A DNA stretch of 64,000 nt from Nepenthes gracilis (GCA_033239525.1 BSYO01000004.1:16096037-16160036); one strand, 5' to 3'. Counted from the stretch's first letter, positions 22,425 to 34,200 are shown. Numbers and translations: made by a program. The notes: generated by a model from the letters alone, not told the origin.

Positions 22425-22604
22425 TTAAGGGTAAGCTTTTTATAGTGACTGGCCCCACCGCACTCGCGGCCCCATAACCCAGAAACCCCTTGCAGGATTT
22501 TTTGGGAGGCACAGTACCACTTTGGTGCTTCTGCGGGGGATCGAACCTGGGTGGAGGAGGCACACTTCCGTGTGTTTAACCACCAGGCCAATTCCGCTTC
22601 GGCA
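22425..22604 (-). promoter_or_regulatory. tRNA-related SINE head with Pol III-like A and B boxes
   Basis: In minus sense it begins GCCGAAGCGGAATTGGCC, contains TGGCCTGGTGG (box A-like) and GGTTCGATCCCC (box B-like). It continues through ACCAAAGTGGTACTGTGCC and GCGGTGGGGCCAGTCAC to AAGCTTACCC and CACAGTTTTT. The same head occurs at 25511-25698 and 29069-29256, and as a diverged version at 29306-29479. The T5 run at its end fits a Pol III terminator. Confidence 0.75.
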
Positions 22605-22765
22605 ATTCCATCAACTCCTGGTCGCAACAGTATGGGACATTGCACTTCCAAGTAACTAATCAGCATTTTCACCTCCAGCAGATTTTGCCACACAGGAGGA
22701 GAGGATGTTTTATGCAGTAAACCATCAGCAACTGCCCTTTCATCACAGCACACGGGATCCGCACC

Positions 22766-22942
22766 TTTTTTTTTTTTGGTAAGCAAGTATTTTGGATTAA
22801 TGGGAGAAAAAATTATAAAATCGATGTTTTATCTCCAAGTATTTTGATTTGGGGATAAAATATAACCCGCTAGGGCATACCCCGAGCAACTAGTACAACC
22901 AGAGGTACATAACAAACCTCTAGGAGGCCAACGTTCTACATA
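22766..22942 (-). mobile_element. 177-bp tail-only insertion
   Basis: 16-bp TSD (ACACGGGATCCGCACC) at 22750-22765 and 22943-22958. It contains a T-run, GGTAAGCAAG, the terminal stem-loop (about 22824-22862), the CCCCGAGCA block and the start of the CCTCTAGGAGG block. A strongly 5'-truncated copy with no coding. Confidence 0.9.
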
Positions 22943-23218
22943 ACACGGGATCCGCACCATTCCACCATCAGATACGAAAACTGGCAATAGAAGAATTCAA
23001 GTCTCCACCTGCTTCAGCATCACTGCCAAAAGGGATCTTCATGCCAGCCGTGGGCCTTTTCAACTCCACTAGGTGAAACAAAAGGCAGCAAACCAGGTGC
23101 ACCATCTACCTTCATTGCAACCCAATTCTTCAGGTCGGCACCAGATACATCAGTAATTCTTGGATAGCAGCAAGGAAAAACAGCACTGCCCATTCTTTAC
23201 TGCCACCTCCAGAATATT

Positions 23219-23299
23219 TTTTTTTTTTTTTGATAGGTAAGTGTGTATTTTGGATTTAAGGGAGAAAAAATTTACAAAGAACTATGTTATAACTCCAAG
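23219..23299 (-). mobile_element. 81-bp tail-only insertion
   Basis: 15-bp TSD (CACCTCCAGAATATT) at 23204-23218 and 23300-23314. Only a T-run, GATAGGTAAGTGTGTATTTT and half of the terminal hairpin were copied. One arm of the stem is present and the other is missing, so reverse transcription stopped in the loop region. Confidence 0.9.
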
Positions 23300-23364
23300 C
23301 ACCTCCAGAATATTCAGCAAGCCAAAAGAGATGTACACTCCAGCTTACAACTTGCCATGAAAGG

Positions 23365-25219
23365 GACCTGGCCGGGCGGCACCCGGTGCGGCCACGGCCG
23401 GTCCCCTGGTTGCCTCACCCGACCACCCCTCTATCTCCTTCTCATCCCGTGCTCTCTTCAGATTCGTAGATCTGTTCTCTGTCTCCGAATATTTTCGCTC
23501 GTTTTATACAATGTCTTAGGGCATGGCTTCTCCAGGCTGGGCGGGGTCTGTGCCGGCCATGGCCGGTCTCCTGGCTGCCCCCTTCGCCTTCTCCTCGGTT
23601 CTCTCCTCGGTTTGCGCAATGGAAAGGCTGAGTTCCCGGTGCATCCGTTTTCTTCGTTTGCGTCGATGTTTGGTGTTTTTGTCGGTTCTTGAGCTTCAAG
23701 AAGGACCTGGCGTTTTTGAGAGCCTCTATTGCTGCCCTGATAGAGATGGCCAAAGCACTGAGTGGGCGATTGATTCCCCTTGGTTGCGGTATTGGTCTTC
23801 CGTCTGCTGATTTCTGTTGTGGGTTGGCATCTGAGCTTCGGATGGCTGAGGTTTATGTGGGCTGCTATCTCATCTCGATGGATTTGATGCAACTGAATGT
23901 CCTGTGGCGTTGCTCTGTTTGATCACCTGCGGTGTGTCCCACTTTTTGATTGGGTTGGGGGAGTTCTGGATCGGGTCACTCCGGATGAGGGCTGCTAAGC
24001 TGGCTGAGGATCTTTTTGGTTGCAGATTTTCCTTCTTGGTGAGGTAGTTCCCTGTTTGTGCGCTGCTTAATTGTAGTGTGTTTGAGTAGCAGTCCGTTGG
24101 ATTGCTGTTGTCTGGCTTTGCTGCCAGTTTGTTGCTGTTATTGCTATGTAACAGCTCTGTTTGGAGCATTGGATGATGTTCCTTCTGTTGCAGTCCATTG
24201 GATTGCCTTTTCACTTTGTCAACTGACAATTGGTGGAGCTATATGGTTCGGTCTGGATGCTGGCCTTGCCTGCTTGCCAGCCGGAGTGGATTGGATGGTC
24301 CTTTGGCCTCTGATGCTGCATTATACCAAAAATCCTCTAATTTTTTGGCTAGATGGACCTGCTGTGTTTTTGAGGTTTCTGCCGGATGGCTACCTGAGGG
24401 GCTGGGTTGGATTCTGCCTTGATGAGCTATGGCCCTTTGCCTGGTTCATTGTGGTTGGTTCCTAGCCGGTTGCTTGGCCATCTTTCTGATGCGTTGAAGG
24501 CTAAGTTGGGGGGAGCTGTTTCCTGGTTCTTGGTTGCTTCCTGCAACATCAGCAGCTGTTAGCCACAAGTGAGAGCTGTTTGAAATCAGTTGTTCTGTGC
24601 TGTGCTGGGTGGTTTGATGAGCACTTTTGTCCTGCGGGCTTGTGTGGTGGTGGGCAGTCTGATGTGCCACGGTGCCAATTTTCGCTGGGTTACTGATGCC
24701 TCCTGATGTTGCTGAATTATGCTGCTGCTGGTTCGAGCAGTTCTGCTGCTCATTAGAACCCACTAGTTGTATGATTTGGCTGGGGCGTTGTGATCTTGGG
24801 ATGGGGTGGTTAGCATGCTGCTCACAAGCTGGGATACTTCCCTTGAGCCTTCCAGATTTGCTAGGATGTTGTAATGCCGGCTGCAGTTGCTGCCTATAGT
24901 TTTGGTGCACTGTCCTGGATTTGAGACCAAGCTATAACAGCTTGATGCTGCACGGTGGATGATTTGGTGTCTTCTTTTGTGTTGCCTTTGATGTTTTAGT
25001 GTCTATTGACTCTATATGTAAATTCATATTACATATTTTGTTTTTCTTTGAACGGTGTCCTCTTAGAGGCTTTTTTGGTATTATCTGATGTACCGGTTGC
25101 TCGGGGAATGCCCTAGCATTTTATGTTTTATTTCCAAGTCAAAAAACTTGGAGATAAAGCATAGCTTTTGTAATTTTTTCTCCCGTTAATCCAAAATACT
25201 TACTTACCGAAAAAAAAAT
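23365..25219 (+). mobile_element. 1.86-kb non-autonomous element with GC-rich 5' core
   Basis: 13-bp TSD (TTGCCATGAAAGG) at 23352-23364 and 25220-25232. It starts GACCTGGCCGGGCGGC, i.e. inside the LINE 5'UTR core, with a second GGCCATGGCCGG at about 23558. It passes into a TGCTG-rich body, terminal stem-loop (about 25125-25160) and ACTTACTTACC plus A-run. No ORF1 or ORF2. The apparent reading frames across it are compositional. Confidence 0.85.
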
Positions 25220-25510
25220 TTGCCATGAAAGGCAAAATGATATTCCATGCAAAATCCAGCAGCAGCTACCAAATCAACTCAGCAAACAGTAATTCGCATC
25301 CTTCCACCAACAGTTCATACGAACCAAATGAGAGCAGCAGCCTTGGCCTAATGTTCCAAACCGAGTCATAATCTGTCGCATGAGTAGACACTTGCAAGTG
25401 CTTCCATTCATCCTTCAGCAGCCACCGACAGCATCATAGATCAACACAGGGGGATCAATACCTTGTGATAAACAAGGAGCACCACGGGATGAGCAACATA
25501 TGTTGGCAAC

Positions 25511-25698
25511 GCTGAAGCGGTATTGGCCTGGTGGTTAAACACACGGAAGTGTGCCTCCCCCACCCAGGTTCTATCCCTCGTGGAAGCACCAAAGTGGTAC
25601 TGTGCCTCCCAAAAAATCCCGCAAGGGGTTGCTGGGTTATGGGGCCGCGAGTGCGGTGGGGCCAGTCACTATAAAAAGCTTACCCTTAACACAGTTTT
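25511..25698 (+). promoter_or_regulatory. tRNA-related SINE head
   Basis: Box A-like TGGCCTGGTGG at 25524-25534 and box B-like GGTTCTATCCC at 25567-25577, about 32 bases apart. The shared SINE text then runs to CACAGTTTT at 25698. The B box carries a T where the consensus has G. LINE 5'UTR sequence starts directly after the T4 run. Confidence 0.75.
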
Positions 25699-27280
25699 GT
25701 CCCTCTCTAGGTTTTCAAAATTCGTTTGAATTTTGAATCTGCCCGGCATTGTCTTCGGCTGTTCCGTCTTCACTCTTCCGTCTCCATTATCGGGGTGTTG
25801 GCCTCGGCGCCTTCGATACTTTCGAAGCTTCCTGCGAGGTTGGAATTCTCTTCTCATCTTCTAATTTGGGGTGAAGGCTCTCCTTCGGTTGTAGATTTCG
25901 GGGCTGGGATCCTATGGCCTCTGAGAGTGCGATGGCGCTCGTCCTTTAAGCCCTCGCTTCTCTCTCCAGCGAGATTCTTTTTATCCCCGGTCTGCGCCTT
26001 GGATTTGCTGGCCCGTGTTGTATCCATTGCTGGCCTCGTCTGACTGATGCGGTCCATTGCTTGGTTGCTGATTGCTCTTCTTGAGTGAGGTATTGTCCTG
26101 CCCGATTGCTGCTTTATTGTGGCGTCTGTGTTGCATTCCATTGGAATGCTTGTGTCTGGCTAACTCAGCCAGTTTGTTGAAGTTGTTGCTTGGCAACAAT
26201 TTTCCTGTGGGTTGTTGTCTCAGCTCGAAGGTGTGATGCAGCCGAATGTTCCCTGGTGCTGCTCTAACTGCTCGGGCTGTTTTTCCCTTTTTTTCTTGGG
26301 TTGGGGGAGCCCGTATGCTTATGGATGTGGAAACTACGGCTGCGAGCTGAGCAGCTGGCTATGGTTCCCTAAGGTTGCTGAATGCCCTTCTTGTTTGAGG
26401 TGATGCCCTTATTGTAATCCATTGGATTGCTTTCCTGTCAATTGGTAATTGGCTTTCGGTGTCTGGCAAATTCTACCAAATTGTGGACGCTGTTGCTTTG
26501 CAACTATTCTGCTTGGATGCAATGGTTGATGAGTCTACTTTGGCTGATCCCAATGGTTGAGGTGTGATGATATTGTCTGCTGCCAGCTTTTGGCATTTTT
26601 GGGTGAAACTGTTCCTGCTCGTGATCTGGTGTACAAAGCCAGTCAAAGGAGCTGAGGTTGCTGATTGTCCTCTGATGCTGCTCTGACTGCTGTGTGTACC
26701 ATTTATTGATTGGGTTGGGGCAGCCCATGTGATTCTGGTTTGGGACATTACGGCTGTGGGCTGAGCAGCTGGATGAGATGCCTTTTGGTGACTAATTTTC
26801 CTTTTGGTTGAGATGGTGCCCCTGTATGTTCGCTGCTAAATTGTGGTGAGTTTGTGTTGCTGTTGTTCTGGTATAAACGACAGTTTGGTGCTAGTGCTGG
26901 GCGTAATTGTTCCTGCTGCGGTGGGGGAGGATCGGGTTCCTGGCCTGAGACCGATCGTGGCTGGCCAATGTTATTATGGATGTTGCTGTCCAGTATAGAT
27001 GTAGCCAGAAGAAGATGCTGCTTTGAAGTCCCTATTCATTTTTGGTATAGAATTGAGCTTGTTGGTTCTGATGCTCAGTGGTTAGGTAATGCTGTGTGTC
27101 ATCTGTAGATTCGTCCTGCATTTTGATGGGTTGGCTGAAATCAGTTTTGTCCCTCTGTTGTTTTGGAGCTGTTGTGGCTGAAGCTGAGCAGCTGGTTCTG
27201 ATGCCAAGTTGGTCGAATCAAAGCCAGGAATTAATGAATGGACTACGGCTATTGGTGTTCTCTGATCTGCTGCTGAGTCC

Positions 27281-28361
27281 CTTTTTTTTTTGGTAAGTAA
27301 GAATTTTGGATTAATGGGAGAAAATAATTACAAAAAAAAAGTTTTAACTCCAAGTATTTTACTTGGAGGTAAAACATAAAGCTCTAGGACATGCCCCGAG
27401 CAACTAGTACATCAAAGAAAAAAACATTAAGGACTACCATAGAAAATGAAAATTGTCAACTAAAACACACGAAAAGTTTCGTGAAAATCTGCGCGTAAAG
27501 CAACGAGGGCAGCAAAACAGACCAGTGCTTATCAGCACACCAACCGGGTATACAAAAGCATGGACCAGTGCTGTTCAGTACTCCATGCAGCAAAAGTGGT
27601 CCAGCATCACTTCAGCATCGCAACCGCCGACAGAATGCAGGCTGTTTCAGCAGAAGGTTTTGTAACTAACCACCACAACATTTGCTGTTAAGCAGCAAAT
27701 CCAGGGCTGGGTTCAGTAAAAGCAGCAGCTCCCCAAGAATAGAGCCAACCATCTGGGCCACATCAAACCAACCCGAACCAGACTCCAATGGATACACCAA
27801 TCTCCATATCAGTAGACAGATACCTTTCAGAAACCCAACCCTGGGCGCCAGCACCAGCAGTGGATTCATCCAACACAGCAGTCAAAAAACCAACACAGCA
27901 AGATCAGCACCTCCAATTTAACTACAATTAGCAGCAAGAGCAGCGTTCCAGGCCAACAGCATTGTGGACCCATCAGAATCTGCTATTCAAGAGCAGAAAA
28001 AGCAGAAAGGATGCAGCAGCCGCACCCCAGCATCACAACAATGTATCATCAGAAGACAGCAACAGCTACCATCCATACTGCGCCCGGACATACCATAGTA
28101 GCAGCCAGCGCAGACACAGATCAGCCACGTTACCACAATGCTCAAATCAGCATGGTGGACAACCATATAGCAGCATAAAATTCCAATAGGCCAAAAACAT
28201 CAAGCGCAGCAAAATCCAATAAGCCAAATATCTGCTAATCAGCAGCACCATTGCAGTCAATCAGATTCCATCAGCACAAGGAATTTTAGCTAGTTAAGCC
28301 TATGGCGATCATTGCATCAGTAATGATGCAAGCATCAGCATAGCACAGTAGTTGCTCTTAG
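27281..28361 (-). mobile_element. 1.08-kb minus-strand 3'UTR element
   Basis: 14-bp TSD (CTGCTGCTGAGTCC) at 27267-27280 and 28362-28375. It contains a T-run, GGTAAGTAAG, the stem-loop (about 27339-27377: GTTTTAACTCCAAGT paired with ACTTGGAGGTAAAAC), then an antisense-TGCTG body. A 5'-truncated copy of a 3'UTR with no coding. Its stem bases differ from most copies but still pair. Confidence 0.92.
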
Positions 28362-29053
28362 CTGCTGCTGAGTCCTGTGTCGCAATTGCTGATTACTCTT
28401 CTGCTTCTGAAGTGATGAGCTGCTGTTCTGTTTTCTGCTGATGCTGTGCTAAAGCTGCTGATGTTCCCACCAGGCCGAACAAGCCACTGATGCTGCTGAT
28501 GAGCTGCTGTGTTCAGTTCCCAATAGTAGTCTTTAGCTGCTGTGTGGCTTTGATTCCTACTGGCTGGCTCCAGATAGTGTATGCTGTGTGGCAATCGGCT
28601 CAGTTTCTGGACCGGTTGCTGCACTTTTTTGGTGGCTATTTTGGTAAGCTGGTTGCTACTTTGGTACCTCCAGTATGCTGATTCCTGTAGTTTGCTGGCT
28701 TATTTGTTACCTAGATGGTGCTTGAGATGCATCGCATGCTGCTCCTACTCTGCATATGCTTGTATGTCAGCTTAGGAGTATTTTCGGACTACTTTTGTTG
28801 TTATTTGTTACTTGTAGTCCTCTTAAAGGCTTTTTTGGTATTTTCTTTGTACCGTCTGCTCGGGGTATGCCCCAGCTTTTAATGTTTTAAATCCAAGTCA
28901 AGATACTTAGAGATAAATCATTAATTTTGTAATTTTTTCTCCCTATAATCCAAAATACTTACTTACCAAAAAAAAAAAAAACATATGTTGGCAACACATC
29001 CAGCAAATCCAATGCGGTGGCAGAGGTAAACACATCAGCAGGTACAGCATTAC

Positions 29054-29256
29054 TTTTTTTTGGTAAGTAAACTGTGTTAAGGGTAAGCTTTTTATAGTGA
29101 CTGGCCCCACCGCACTCGCGGCCCCTATAACCCAGAAACCCCTTGCGGGATTTTTTGGGAGGCACAGTATCACTTTGGTGCTTCCGCGGGGGATCGAACC
29201 TGGGTGGGGGAGGCACACTTCCGTGTGTTTAACCACCAGGCCAATTCCGCTTCGGC
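29054..29256 (-). mobile_element. 203-bp tRNA-derived SINE with the LINE terminal tail
   Basis: 16-bp TSD with one mismatch (GCAGGTACAGCATTAC) at 29038-29053 and 29257-29272. In element sense it starts GCCGAAGCGGAATTGGCC, has box A TGGCCTGGTGG and box B GGTTCGATCCCC. It ends CACAGTTT joined directly to ACTTACC and A8. This is the minimal unit: the head of the chimeras plus the last 7 nt of the LINE terminus. Confidence 0.88.
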
Positions 29257-29305
29257 GCAGGTACAACATTACACCAGCCCACTCATGCAATATTACAGCC
29301 AACCA

Positions 29306-29479
29306 TGGCGGAGTTGGCGGAGTGGTTGATCGCGTTCGCGCTCTAACTATCAACCCACCCGGGTTCGATTCTCCGCGTTGGTAGTGGTACTGAGCCTCCA
29401 AAAATCCTTCGGGATTTCTGATGAGGGGCCGTGAAGCGGTGGGGCCAGTCACTTAAAAAAGCTTACCCATCACAGTTTT
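29306..29479 (+). promoter_or_regulatory. tRNA-related head of the 6.6-kb LINE (diverged subfamily)
   Basis: Box A TGGCGGAGTGG at 29315-29325 and box B GGTTCGATTCT at 29362-29372, both close to tRNA consensus. A stem-like GATCGCGTTCGCGCTC lies between them. The later part (GTGGTACTGAGCCTCC, GCGGTGGGGCCAGTCACT, AAGCTTACCC) shows that it belongs to the same SINE as the other heads. It ends at CACAGTTTT, directly followed by the LINE 5'UTR. Confidence 0.8.
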
Positions 29480-29786
29480 AACGTCTCTCTGACAGCGTCT
29501 TCCAAATTTTCAAATTTTCAAATTTCTTCTCTGCGCTCCTTTCACCCTCCTCCGACGGCGGCGCCGGCCATGGCCGATCCCCCGTAGGCGGTCGTTTTCC
29601 CTCCTGCCCTCGTCTGCCTGTTCCGTTTCTGCTCTGCTTTCTTCGTTGTCTGATTTTCACTCGGGGTTTCTGCTTTCTTCGTCGTCTGATTTCTCTCTGT
29701 TTTTTCCGTAGTTCTCACCCCCTGGGTTTTTCTGCTCTGCCCTTGTTCCCTCTCCCTGGCCCACCTTCCCTCCCTCGCTGGCGCTC

Positions 29787-31220
29787 ATGGAGCCCCCGGT
29801 GCCTGTCCCTCGACCCCTTTCTTCCTCCTCCCCCAGAAATTCCCTCAATGGTGACTCAGGGGTTTCATCTCGCTCTGTTGCTGCCACTATTGCATCTCTC
29901 CCGGCGGTGTGTGCTCCTTCTGAAGTCGCCCCCTCTTCGTCGTCAAGTTCCGCCGTTAAGACCACATGGGCTTCCATCGTCAGTAAGTCAAATCTGACCT
30001 CAGGTACTCCTCTAAAATTCTTTGCTCCCCCTTCCCAGACTGGGTCTGTTTTTGAGCTCTTTCCCCCTGCTGAGGTTATACAGTAGGGTGATGCCACTTG
30101 GAAAGACTCCCTTGTGGGATACTTCTATGACTCTCCTTTAAACTTCCACGTTGTTAACCACATAGTCAGAAAGATTTGGGCGAAGTTTGGATTAGCCCAT
30201 GTTGCAGAATTGGATCTTCGCTTCTTCCTGTTTAGATTCGATAGTGAGGCCCTGATGCAGGATTGCCTGAACCACGGGCCTTGGACTTTAGCTGGGAGAC
30301 CTTTCTTCCTGAAGAAATGGTCCCCGGAACGGGCCCTCTCCAAAGATGTCCCTAAATCTTTCCCCATATGGATTCACCTGAAGGGAGTACCGGTCCAGTT
30401 CTGGACCCCCCTTGGCCTCAGCTGGATTGCTAGCGCCATAGGGATGCCTCTTCAGATGGATCCTGCCACAGCCAAAGGTGAACGTTTACGAGTAGCTCGT
30501 ATCTGTGTTGAAATCACAGCCACTTCTCCTCTGCCTGATAACATCAGGGTTTTCCTTGGGGATCACAGTAGCGATTCGCTAGGTGTGGATGTGACTGTTG
30601 AATACCCATGGAAACCAGGTAAGGGTGAACCTGCCATCAGTCCTAGGAAAACGGCCTCTAAGCCCAGAGCTCCGGGTCATCCTCACCGGATTGGTCCTGC
30701 CGATGTAGCAGCTACCATTGGTATTTCTGCTGCTCCGGTGACATCTTATAATTCTTCTGCCGCTTTACAATGTTTGGAGGACGCCCCTCATCCGGAATGT
30801 GAGGATGTATCTCCGGAGGACACGGAAGTCCGTCCTGTTAGGCCTGACTCTATCCCCAGTCCGGCTATAGAGGTTGAGAAGTGGATTCTCCCTACTCCTT
30901 TCGTTGAGGACCAAGTGCCTTCATCAGTTCCCCTCCTGGGACCCAGCTGTAATGCACTCACTGGCAGTAGTGGTGCCCAAGACCTTCCCTCTTCATTAAC
31001 CCCTATGCCTGGTGTTGATACTCTGTGTCCTAAACCCTCTGGCCCGTCTGCATCTGATTGTTTCGGTCCTAGGCAGCATGCTGTCAACCGGGCAGCTAAT
31101 GGTTCTGCCCTCCTACCTCTTGATGAGCGGGCCGGAACTTCGTTCCTACCCAAATCGATCTTGAAAAATCCCAAGGGGCCTAAGAGAAGATTCTCCCCTT
31201 CTTCCAAACCCCATGGTTAA
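29787..31220 (+). pseudogene. LINE ORF1 (DUF4283, no zinc knuckle), one nonsense codon
   Basis: One continuous frame interrupted only by TAG at 30084-30086, where a related copy has CAG (a C-to-T change). The start is MEPPVPVPRPL, after the GC-rich core. DUF4283 blocks: LKFFAPPSQTGSVFELFPP, LVGYFYDSPLNF, KIWAKFGLAHVAE, GPWTLAGRPFFLKKW, FPIWIHLKGVPVQFWTPLG and SWIASAIGMPLQMDP. YPWKPG closes the domain without a CCHC knuckle. A Ser/Pro-rich linker and a basic end (KNPKGPKRRFSPSSK) follow. Its stop overlaps the ORF2 start (ATGGTTAA, 31213-31220). Confidence 0.85.
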
Positions 31221-34200
31221 TGTCGCCTGTTGGAACATCCGGGGTCTTAATGGGACTCTCAAATCCCATGATGTCAAGCAATTCATTCTGTCCCAAAATG
31301 TTTCCATTGTGGGCCTGGTGGAAACTCGAGTTAGAGAGAATAAGGCTACCCATATTTCTAATAAGCTGATGCCGTCCTAGATGTGGGAGTGGAATTACTC
31401 GGCCACCCCATCGGGGCGCATTTGGGTTGGTTGGGATGCCGCCATTGTCGATTTGAGTGTCTTATCTAAATCTGCCCAAATTATCCACTGTAAAATTCTT
31501 AACAAATCTAATAACCAATCCTGTTTTATCTCCTTCATTTATGCCTCAAATCAGGAGATAGACAGGAGATCCCTTTGGAATGATCTGCGCGACATCCACC
31601 ATCTTACCTCCTGCCGGCCCTGGGCTGCCTTGGGGGATTTTAATGCCATAAGAATCCCTTCTGAGAATCTGGGTGGCTGTTGGCATGAAAGTAGTGCTCG
31701 AGCTCTCGATAGTTGCCTCACCGATTGTGAGCTGCATGACTTAAGCTATGTCGGTGCCTTCTTCACGTGGAACGATGGGAGAACCCCTGGCCCCCGTGTC
31801 TTCCGTAAATTAGACAGAGTGGTGGTTAATGGTGCTTGGCTTTCAAAGATTCCCTCCAAAGCTTCGTTCCCCCTGGCCAGGCTTTCAGACCACTCCCCCT
31901 GTATTCTTTCCCCCTTTGATTGGAGACTTCCTAAAACTGGCCGCTTTAGATTCAATAACTTCCTCTCGCTTCACCCCCAATTCCTCCCCATCGTCCGCCT
32001 CTGCTGGAGGAGCGCTATTCTGGGTGTCCCCATGTTCCGAATAGTCTCTAAGCTCCGCCTTATAAAGAACAAACTGAAGGAATTAAATCAAAACATGGGC
32101 AATGTTTTTGAAGAAGTCGCTCGTTCGAGGAAGTCCCTTGAGGACTTCCAAAAGAATGGCCCCCTCACTGCCTTGCAATTGGTGGCTACTGAAAAGAAGT
32201 GCTTAAGGACGACTATCGCAAAGCTTTGAGAAATGAACTTGACTTTCTCCATCAAAAGGCGAAAATTAAGTGGATCAAAGATGGCGATCAATGCTCCAAA
32301 TTTTTCTTCCTCCGCTCCATCGCTGGGAATCTCAACAAAAGTAAAATCCTCTCCCTGTCCAAAGAGGATGGATCCCCAACGAGTTCCTTGGAGGAGGTGA
32401 AGCACTGCTTTATCAATCATTTTTCTCTTCTTCTGGGAACTGGCAGATCGGATGGGACGGTTTCTAAGGAGAGCCTTCGCCCTTTTATTCTCAATACTCT
32501 GCCAGATGCCCATAGATTGGACCTCTGTAGGCCCGTCTCTGCAGAGGAAGTTCATCAGGCCCTGTTTTCAATCGACGACAATAAAGTCCCTGGCCCGGAT
32601 GGTTTCTCTTCCAAATTTTTTAAAGCAGCTTGGAATGATATTGGTTTGTCCATTACTGAGGCTGTCCAGGATTTCTTCATCCATGGAAAGCTGTTGAAAC
32701 AGATCAATGCGACCTTGTTATGCTTAATTCCGAAGATCAAATCGCCCACCAAGGTCTCTGACTTTCGTCCCATTGCTTGCTGCAATGTCTTATATAAGAT
32801 CATTTCCAAAATTATCGCCAATCGCCTTCAACCTACGCTTCCCCTCCTTGTCGGCAAATGCCAAACTGCCTTTGTCGTGGGGAGGGACATTGGAGATAAC
32901 ATCTTTCTTGCTCAGGATTTACTTCATAAGTATCATATTAATAAACGGCCCCCTCGTTGTGCGCTGAAAGTTGACCTGATGAAGGCTTTTGACTCCATCC
33001 ACTGGGACTTCATTCTGGCTGTCCTTGAGTTGATGAATTTTCCCCCTATGATGATCCATTGGATCTCCCAGTGCATCACCACTACCTCATTCTCCATCAA
33101 CCTAAATGGGGAGTCTGTGGGTTTCTTTCGTGGTGCCAAGGGTCTCAGGCAGGGGGACCCTCTCTCCCCATATCTCTTCGTGCTTGGAATGGAAGTCCTG
33201 AATGGCATTCTTGAAAGAAAGACAAGGTCCAATCCGGATTTTTCAATATCATTGGAAATGCGAAAGATCTCGAATTGTGATGCTTGGTTTCGCTGATGAT
33301 CTCCTTCTGTTTGCCGGAGCGGATCGCAAATCCATCCTGGCTATTCATGAGAGTCTCTCTATTTTCAGTTACTTGTCTGGTCTTATTCCAAATCCAGATA
33401 AGAGTGAAGTCTTCTGTTGTGCTAGTAGTGATGACACCCTTCAGGGTATCCTTGACATTCTTGGCTTCAAAAGAGGATCTCTCCCTGTAAAGTATCTTGG
33501 CATTCCTCTCCTCTCCTCGAAGCTTTCTATCACGGACTGCAAACCCCTCCTAGATCGTGTTAACCATAGGATCTCATCTTGGAAGAATCGCTGGCTTTCT
33601 TTTGCGGGGAGGCTGCAATTGATCTCCTCCATTCTCTCGAGCATCCACTTATATTGGGCTTCCATGTTCATTCTCCCTAAATCCATTTTGAACAGCATAG
33701 ATAGGTCCCTTCGCACCTTTCTATGGCATGGTTCTTATGGGGGTAGATACTCTGCAAAGCTCTTTCGAGTCATCATCTATGGAGGATCATTAATAAAGAC
33801 TCGAACTCCATTTGGGTTGCATGGTGTTATCACCATCGTATCAAAGACAGATGCATTTGGACCCTCAAAGTCCCGGACTCTGCCTCTTGGAGTTGGAAGA
33901 AGCTGATGAAACTTCGGACTGCCCTTCGCCCCCAGATTCGGTACCATGTTGGTAATGGTGCTGACACGTTCCTTTGGCAATATAATTGGCACCCGCTAGG
34001 TCCTCTCTGTGACCTTTTTAATGATAGGATAAGATGCATTTCTGGGTTGCCACTTGATGCAAAAGTTAAAGATATCATTTTGAATGGCAACTGGAGGTGG
34101 CCCAATCATATGATATGGAGGTTACTCACATTGTAGAATGCATGCCCCCATACCGTCCTGACCCCTCTCGCCGTGATGTGGTCCTCTGGACTGCCGATCG

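Larger units (their letters stand above)
19276..22604 (-). mobile_element. SINE-headed chimera: tRNA head, ORF2 C-terminus, long 3'UTR
   Basis: Perfect 14-bp TSD (ATTCCATCAACTCC) at 19262-19275 and 22605-22618, so all parts moved as one unit. In element sense: tRNA-related head (22604-22425), then LINE ORF2 from the IPAHAFTLW block to its end (22424-21944), then an A-tract, a TGCTG-rich 3'UTR of about 2.6 kb, and the terminal stem-loop (about 19337-19375) with tail. The head ends at a CACAGTTTTT run exactly where LINE text starts. Confidence 0.88.
25511..28980 (+). mobile_element. SINE-headed non-autonomous element with nested insertion
   Basis: 15-bp TSD (ACATATGTTGGCAAC) at 25496-25510 and 28981-28995. 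It consists of a tRNA-related head (25511-25698), then LINE 5'UTR text (CCCTCTCTAGG, TTTGAATTTTGAA), a TGCTG-rich body, the terminal stem-loop (about 28883-28920) and ACTTACTTACC with A13. Another element is nested at 27281-28361, leaving about 2.4 kb of its own. No ORF1/ORF2. Confidence 0.88.

Noticed and set aside
29306..29380. Functional tRNA gene suggested by A and B boxes
   Set aside because: No complete cloverleaf with anticodon arm and matching acceptor stem is evident, the same text recurs as a head in other insertions, and it lies inside a TSD-bracketed transposed unit. Treated as a tRNA-derived SINE head.
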